The notes under the pieces are model-generated. The model did not search any database. It was not told where the DNA came from and worked only from the letters and a program-made list of their open reading frames with translations. A DNA stretch of 64,000 bases from Amycolatopsis sp. 2-15 (GTDB taxonomy: Bacteria; Actinomycetota; Actinomycetes; Mycobacteriales; Pseudonocardiaceae), in the NCBI RefSeq assembly GCF_030285625.1, contig NZ_CP127294.1, positions 4,622,501 through 4,686,500 on the forward strand. Direction: 5' to 3'. Shown here one piece after another: positions 60,876-64,000 of the stretch (its first letter is position 1; each line of letters starts with the position of its first letter). A program made the translations under genes and the position numbers.

Positions 60876-61640
60876 ATGTGGGATCCGGCCAAGTACCTCG
60901 ACTACGCGGACCTGCGGGCCCGCCCCTTCTACGACCTGATCGGGCGAATCTCGTCCGACGCGCCCCGCCGCGTCGTCGACCTGGGCTGTGGCCCGGGCAA
61001 CCTCACGCTCGACCTGGGCCGCCGCTGGCCCGGCGCCACGCTGGAGGCCCTGGACAGCTCGCCGGAGATGGTCGACGCCGCCCGCGCCCGCGGCGTGGAC
61101 GCGCACGTCGCCGATGTCCGCGAGTGGGTGCCGCAGCCGGACACCGACGTGGTCGTCTCCAACGCGGTGCTGCAGTGGGTGCCGGGCCATGACGAGCTGC
61201 TGCGCCGCTGGGCCTCGCAGCTGCCTTCGGGCGCCGTGCTGGCCGTGCAGGTGCCGGGCAACTTCGGCGCGCCGTCGCACCGCATCACGCGCGAGCTGGC
61301 GGCCTCCCCGGCGTGGTCCTCGCGCCTGGCCTCCCTGGTCCTGCGCGAGAACGAGGCCGTGTCGTCGCCCCTGGAGTACGCCTCCCTGCTGGCCGACGCG
61401 GGCTGCCTCATCGACGCCTGGGAGACCACGTACATGCAGCGCCTGGCCGGCGAGAACGCTGTGCTGGAGTGGATCACCGGTACCGCCCTGCGCCCCATCC
61501 GCGCCGCCCTCCCGGACGACGACTGGGCCGCCTTCCGCGCCGAGCTGGCCCCGCTCCTCGACGAGGCCTACCCGCCCCGCGCGGACGGCACGACGTGGTT
61601 CGAGTTCCGCCGCATCTTCTTCGTGGCGCGCACCCCCTGA
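60876..61640 (+). CDS. Trans-aconitate 2-methyltransferase-like SAM methyltransferase
   Basis: Encodes 254 aa. The SAM-binding motif is VVDLGCGPGNLT (residues 33-44), and the overall pattern (MWDPAKYLDYADLRARPFYDLI, ALDSSPEMV, AVLQWVPGHDELLRRW) matches trans-aconitate 2-methyltransferase, which methylates a toxic aconitase by-product. The ATG follows GGGAGG 6 nt upstream. Two palindromes ahead of it suggest dedicated control. Confidence 0.92.
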   Translation: MWDPAKYLDYADLRARPFYDLIGRISSDAPRRVVDLGCGPGNLTLDLGRRWPGATLEALDSSPEMVDAARARGVDAHVADVREWVPQPDTDVVVSNAVLQWVPGHDELLRRWASQLPSGAVLAVQVPGNFGAPSHRITRELAASPAWSSRLASLVLRENEAVSSPLEYASLLADAGCLIDAWETTYMQRLAGENAVLEWITGTALRPIRAALPDDDWAAFRAELAPLLDEAYPPRADGTTWFEFRRIFFVARTP

Positions 61641-61686
61641 CGGTTCCGGGCGCGCTCGCAGGCCCCCTCGGCGGGACGCGTGCGGC

Positions 61687-61863
61687 TCAGCGCCCCCGGC
61701 CGAACTTCTCGCCCACCTTGGCCCGCGCCACTCCCGCGGCGCCCTGGACCATCGGGTGGTCGATCACCTTGCGGTAGGTGCGCACGATCTGCTCGTACCG
61801 TCCCCGGCCGGCCCTGGTCCCCAGCACGTATCCCAGACCCACGCCCAGCAGGAACTTCTTCAT
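61687..61863 (-). CDS. 58-aa protein with N-terminal hydrophobic segment
   Basis: A complete 58-codon gene starts with MKKFLLGVGLGYVLGTRAGRGRYEQI, a short hydrophobic segment with GxGxGY and TRAGRGRYE of the type seen in small YtxH-like membrane-associated proteins, and ends with VARAKVGEKFGRGR. GAGAGG lies about 10 nt before the ATG. The gene is convergent with the methyltransferase. Function unknown. Confidence 0.75.
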   Translation of the reverse strand: MKKFLLGVGLGYVLGTRAGRGRYEQIVRTYRKVIDHPMVQGAAGVARAKVGEKFGRGR

Positions 61864-61996
61864 CAGCGGCCACGCCTCTCATTCGTCGGACTCCCGACTC
61901 TCCATTGTCCAGCAATCCGGCGCCCCCTGGGTGTGATCCGCGAAGAGGGCCCCCCTGTTCGGGTGGCGCAGGCGGTGCGCTAAAGTTCTTTCCATC

Positions 61997-62014
61997 GCAC
62001 CGGCCATCCGGTGC
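61997..62014 (+). other. Hairpin in the 5' leader of tRNA-Asn
   Basis: GCACCGG (61997-62003) and CCGGTGC (62008-62014) form a perfect 7-bp stem with a CCAT loop, 14 nt before the tRNA. It may guide processing of the precursor. Confidence 0.4.
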
Positions 62015-62028
62015 ACAACCGAATACGA

Positions 62029-62101
62029 TCCCCTGTAGCTCAACTGGCAGAGCATTCGGCTGTTAACCGGAGGGTTCTTGGTTCGAGTCCAAGCGGGGGA
62101 G
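62029..62101 (+). tRNA. tRNA-Asn (GTT)
   Basis: A 73-nt cloverleaf with acceptor TCCCCTG/CGGGGGA (one wobble), anticodon loop CTGTTAA with GTT at 62062-62064, the T-loop GGTTCGAGTCC and discriminator G at 62101. CCA is not encoded. The anticodon GTT reads asparagine codons. Confidence 0.97.
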
Positions 62102-62102
62102 C

Positions 62103-62132
62103 AAAGCCCAGGTCACAGACCTGGGCTTTTTT
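62103..62132 (+). terminator. Rho-independent terminator after tRNA-Asn
   Basis: AAAGCCCAGGTC (62103-62114) and GACCTGGGCTTT (62118-62129) form a 12-bp stem with a 3-nt loop and run into a T6 tract ending at 62132. It is the clearest terminator in the window. Confidence 0.95.
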
Positions 62133-63512
62133 GCTACCCATGGGTAGGGCGATTTAGGGCGACAAAAGTTCCGCGGTCCAACGCTGGTTGGCCGTCATCC
62201 GTCGGCTTGGATGGTAGGACTGACGGTAACGAGTAGATAACTCCCTGTCGTCGGTCTGACGCTGGCCTATTGAGCAGCGGGTGGGTGTGCCGCAACGCTT
62301 GGTGGGCTGGTCGCGGAGGTTGAGGGGAGCGTGAGCGCCGCCTCTGCGACAGTCGGCGACGTGGGCGATTGACGGGTCCTGGCCACGCTGGCTTGTGGGC
62401 TTGCTGGGTAGGCGCGCGCTACTCGTGTTGGAGGGTGTGCCGCGGCCGCTGTCAGCACGATGGCTTGCTGGAGTCTAGAGATGCCGGCGGGTCGCACGGT
62501 TGGGTACGGCAGCAGATCGTGAACGCTCAAGGGCAATTCGCGCGCGGGCCATCGAGAATGGTTACGCGGTATCCGACCGTAGCCGGGTCTCCTCCGAGGT
62601 CGTTGCCGCATGCGAGGCGGTCCAGCAGGGGTCAATGAGCCGGCTGAAAAGGGCACACGCAAGCGTGGTGCGCGAAAGAAGGTCGCCGGCTGCGCGGAAA
62701 CGAAGCTGAGGTTGGCGACGGATACTTGTGCCCAAGTGTAAGTGACGATCTGCGGGGCAGCTTATCGTCTGTCGCAGGATCCGCTCTGCGCTCGCCAGGG
62801 GCCAGCTGAGGTTCCGGCACGGATAGCTGTGCGGATCATCGACATCTTTCGTATGACGGGCGGAGCTGGGCAGCTGCAGACCTCGCGCGCTGGAACTGGA
62901 CCAAGGCTGCCCAGACAAGGCGTGGCGGTGGTCTGGCCGTACTCCGTCGCAGTGGTCGCGCCATCTTCGTGGCCTGCGGGGATGCATAACAGTCGTCCGC
63001 GACTGCTTTTCATACCGTTCGCGCTGCTGACCAGGGCGCTGCTGCTGGACATGGACCCGAAAACCAGATGGATATCCAGCTTGCTCCGAAGGCGGGCCCG
63101 CGCCGCCTGAGGACGATGAGGCCGCAGAGGCAGCCGAGGGCGCCGATGAGACATCCGAGTCGGCCACCGAGCGCATCACATCGACAACGGACAGGCAGGA
63201 ATCCCTTTCCGCCGACGGTGAAGCGAGACCCGACAAGCCAGCTTCGACGCGCGACCAATCGCGCGGTGGACTCGGTGTCGGACAGTGCTGCGCGAGACGC
63301 CCGCCAACCCCGAACTGCCCCAGCGCCGAAGAAGCTCCTTGGTAGCAGGCGCCGAAAAAACAACGATCGGCCGTGATCTGCTGTCAGTTTCCCTGTCCGG
63401 ATTTGAGTGGTTCCTGGCTGGACAGAGGCGGCACTGAAGCCGCGTGGTCGGCAGTATAGAGGCGAACAGATCATCGTTTACTCACCGTTAATGGGAATCT
63501 CAGAAAGCTGAC
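62133..63512. other. Gene-poor 1.4-kb region after tRNA-Asn
   Basis: Frames on both strands are short, overlap, and show no family resemblance, apart from the Lsr2-like remnant at 62500-62709. One frame on the plus strand around 63035-63342 is acidic and low in complexity (PPEDDEAAEAAEGADETSE) and may be a decayed gene tail. I see no integrase or direct repeat of the tRNA end. The composition looks less GC-biased than the rest. Confidence 0.6.
62500..62709 (+). pseudogene. Lsr2 C-terminal DNA-binding domain remnant
   Basis: A TTG-started frame of 69 codons contains DRERSRAIRARAIENGYAVSDRSRVSSEVVAACEA, which aligns with the Lsr2 C-terminal domain ([33 protein letters not shown] in M. tuberculosis). 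The invariant RGR has become RSR and the REW tryptophan is lost, while the N-terminal oligomerisation domain is absent and the tail is a run of basic residues. It is probably a broken copy, perhaps from a phage or mobile element. Confidence 0.65.
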
Positions 63513-64000
63513 ATGGCTCTTCCTTCGCTCCTCCTCGTCCCGGGTTCCTGGCACAAATCGGACCATATGAAGCGTCTGGTGGATGAACTACCAGACGTGG
63601 ATGTGCACACAGTGGATCTGACCAGCTCGGGTGATGACCCGGCCACGCTGGGAGACATGTACGAAGACGCGGCGCAGATCGCTGCCGCGGTCGCTGCCAT
63701 CGACGGCCCCGTCGTGGTCTGCGCGCACTCCTACGGCGGAATTCCCGTGACTCAGGCCCTATCGGGTGCGAGCAACGTTAAGCGCATCGTCTACCTGGCC
63801 GCGTTCATGCTCGACGTCGGTGAGTCCATGCTGTCGAGTGTGGGGGGCACGCCCGCCGCCTGGTGGAAGATCAACAGCACGGACGGCGAGAAATACGTCG
63901 AAGCCCTCGATCCCGTGGAGATCTTCTACGGGGATGTCGACCCGGACCTCGCCCAGGAGGCGGTTTCGCAGCTCGGCTACACGTCGTATTCGGCGAATGT
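63513..64000 (+). CDS. Alpha/beta hydrolase, C-terminus beyond window
   Basis: 162 codons are visible from the ATG at 63513 and the gene runs off the right edge. The start ALPSLLLVPGSWHKSDHMKRLVDELPD has the oxyanion-hole strand, and CAHSYGGIPVTQAL contains the nucleophile Ser in the GxSxG-like elbow (AHSYGG). The family is usually 230-260 aa, so about a third is missing. Esterase-like; substrate unknown. Confidence 0.88.
   Translation, partial: MALPSLLLVPGSWHKSDHMKRLVDELPDVDVHTVDLTSSGDDPATLGDMYEDAAQIAAAVAAIDGPVVVCAHSYGGIPVTQALSGASNVKRIVYLAAFMLDVGESMLSSVGGTPAAWWKINSTDGEKYVEALDPVEIFYGDVDPDLAQEAVSQLGYTSYSAN

Noticed and set aside
57288..61280. 1330-codon minus-strand frame
   Set aside because: Antisense to dnaG and the methyltransferase gene; the sigma factor is read in a different frame.
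62267..62662. 131-codon minus-strand frame after tRNA-Asn
   Set aside because: No family resemblance, low complexity, and antisense to the Lsr2-like remnant.
63010..63474. 154-codon minus-strand frame
   Set aside because: No recognisable domain or ribosome site and mixed composition; I could not support a gene.

Overview
This is a high-GC window with actinobacterial traits: many GTG starts, ATGA/GTGA gene overlaps, an F420-dependent oxidoreductase, class F sortases, a type VII secretion-like cassette, an SSI-type inhibitor and a sulfur-gene leader peptide. Protein content suggests a filamentous member of the Pseudonocardiales, most like Amycolatopsis. The genus is an inference; no search was run.

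1-8.1 kb: a sulfite/nitrite reductase gene that leaves the left edge, preceded by a 28-codon conserved leader peptide. Then hemW, an MDR oxidoreductase, a TetR regulator with three operator copies divergent from a SnoaL-like gene, a truncated amidohydrolase, a siderophore-interacting protein behind a candidate iron box, and a serine beta-lactamase-like hydrolase.

8.2-21 kb: a catabolic region for reduced pyrimidines or hydantoins. An NCS1 permease, beta-ureidopropionase-type amidase, dihydropyrimidinase, F420-dependent oxidoreductase and a PPOX protein form one leftward operon. A PucR regulator and methylmalonate-semialdehyde dehydrogenase lie 4-6 kb away, beyond a two-component system, a DUF4153-type membrane protein and a subtilisin inhibitor.

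21-27 kb: a self-regulated AKR-SDR-TetR operon, then a leftward translationally coupled cassette: YbaB-like protein, EspC-like type VII target, 417-aa WXG-like substrate candidate and three tandem two-helix membrane paralogues.

27.2-53.2 kb: conserved housekeeping block whose order resembles the Mycobacterium tuberculosis hrcA-dnaJ2 to dgt-dnaG region: hrcA, dnaJ, rsmE, HIT, phoH, ybeY, CNNM protein, cytidine deaminase-like protein, era, recO, uppS, YbjN-like protein, zinc-linked permease pair, zur and an SmtB-type regulator, glyS and dgt. Insertions include CD225/DUF2752/RDD membrane genes, a secreted protein with two class F sortases, and an ABC exporter with a LuxR-type two-component system. 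A 633-bp gap holds 53-bp tandem repeats and nested hairpins.

53.4-64 kb: a serpin, GT-C-like membrane protein, CPCC protein and an AhpD-like/ECF41 sigma pair are inserted between dgt and dnaG. After dnaG come a hypothetical gene, a trans-aconitate methyltransferase-like gene, a 58-aa protein, tRNA-Asn with a strong terminator, a gene-poor 1.4-kb stretch carrying a decayed Lsr2 C-terminal domain, and an alpha/beta hydrolase that runs off the right edge.
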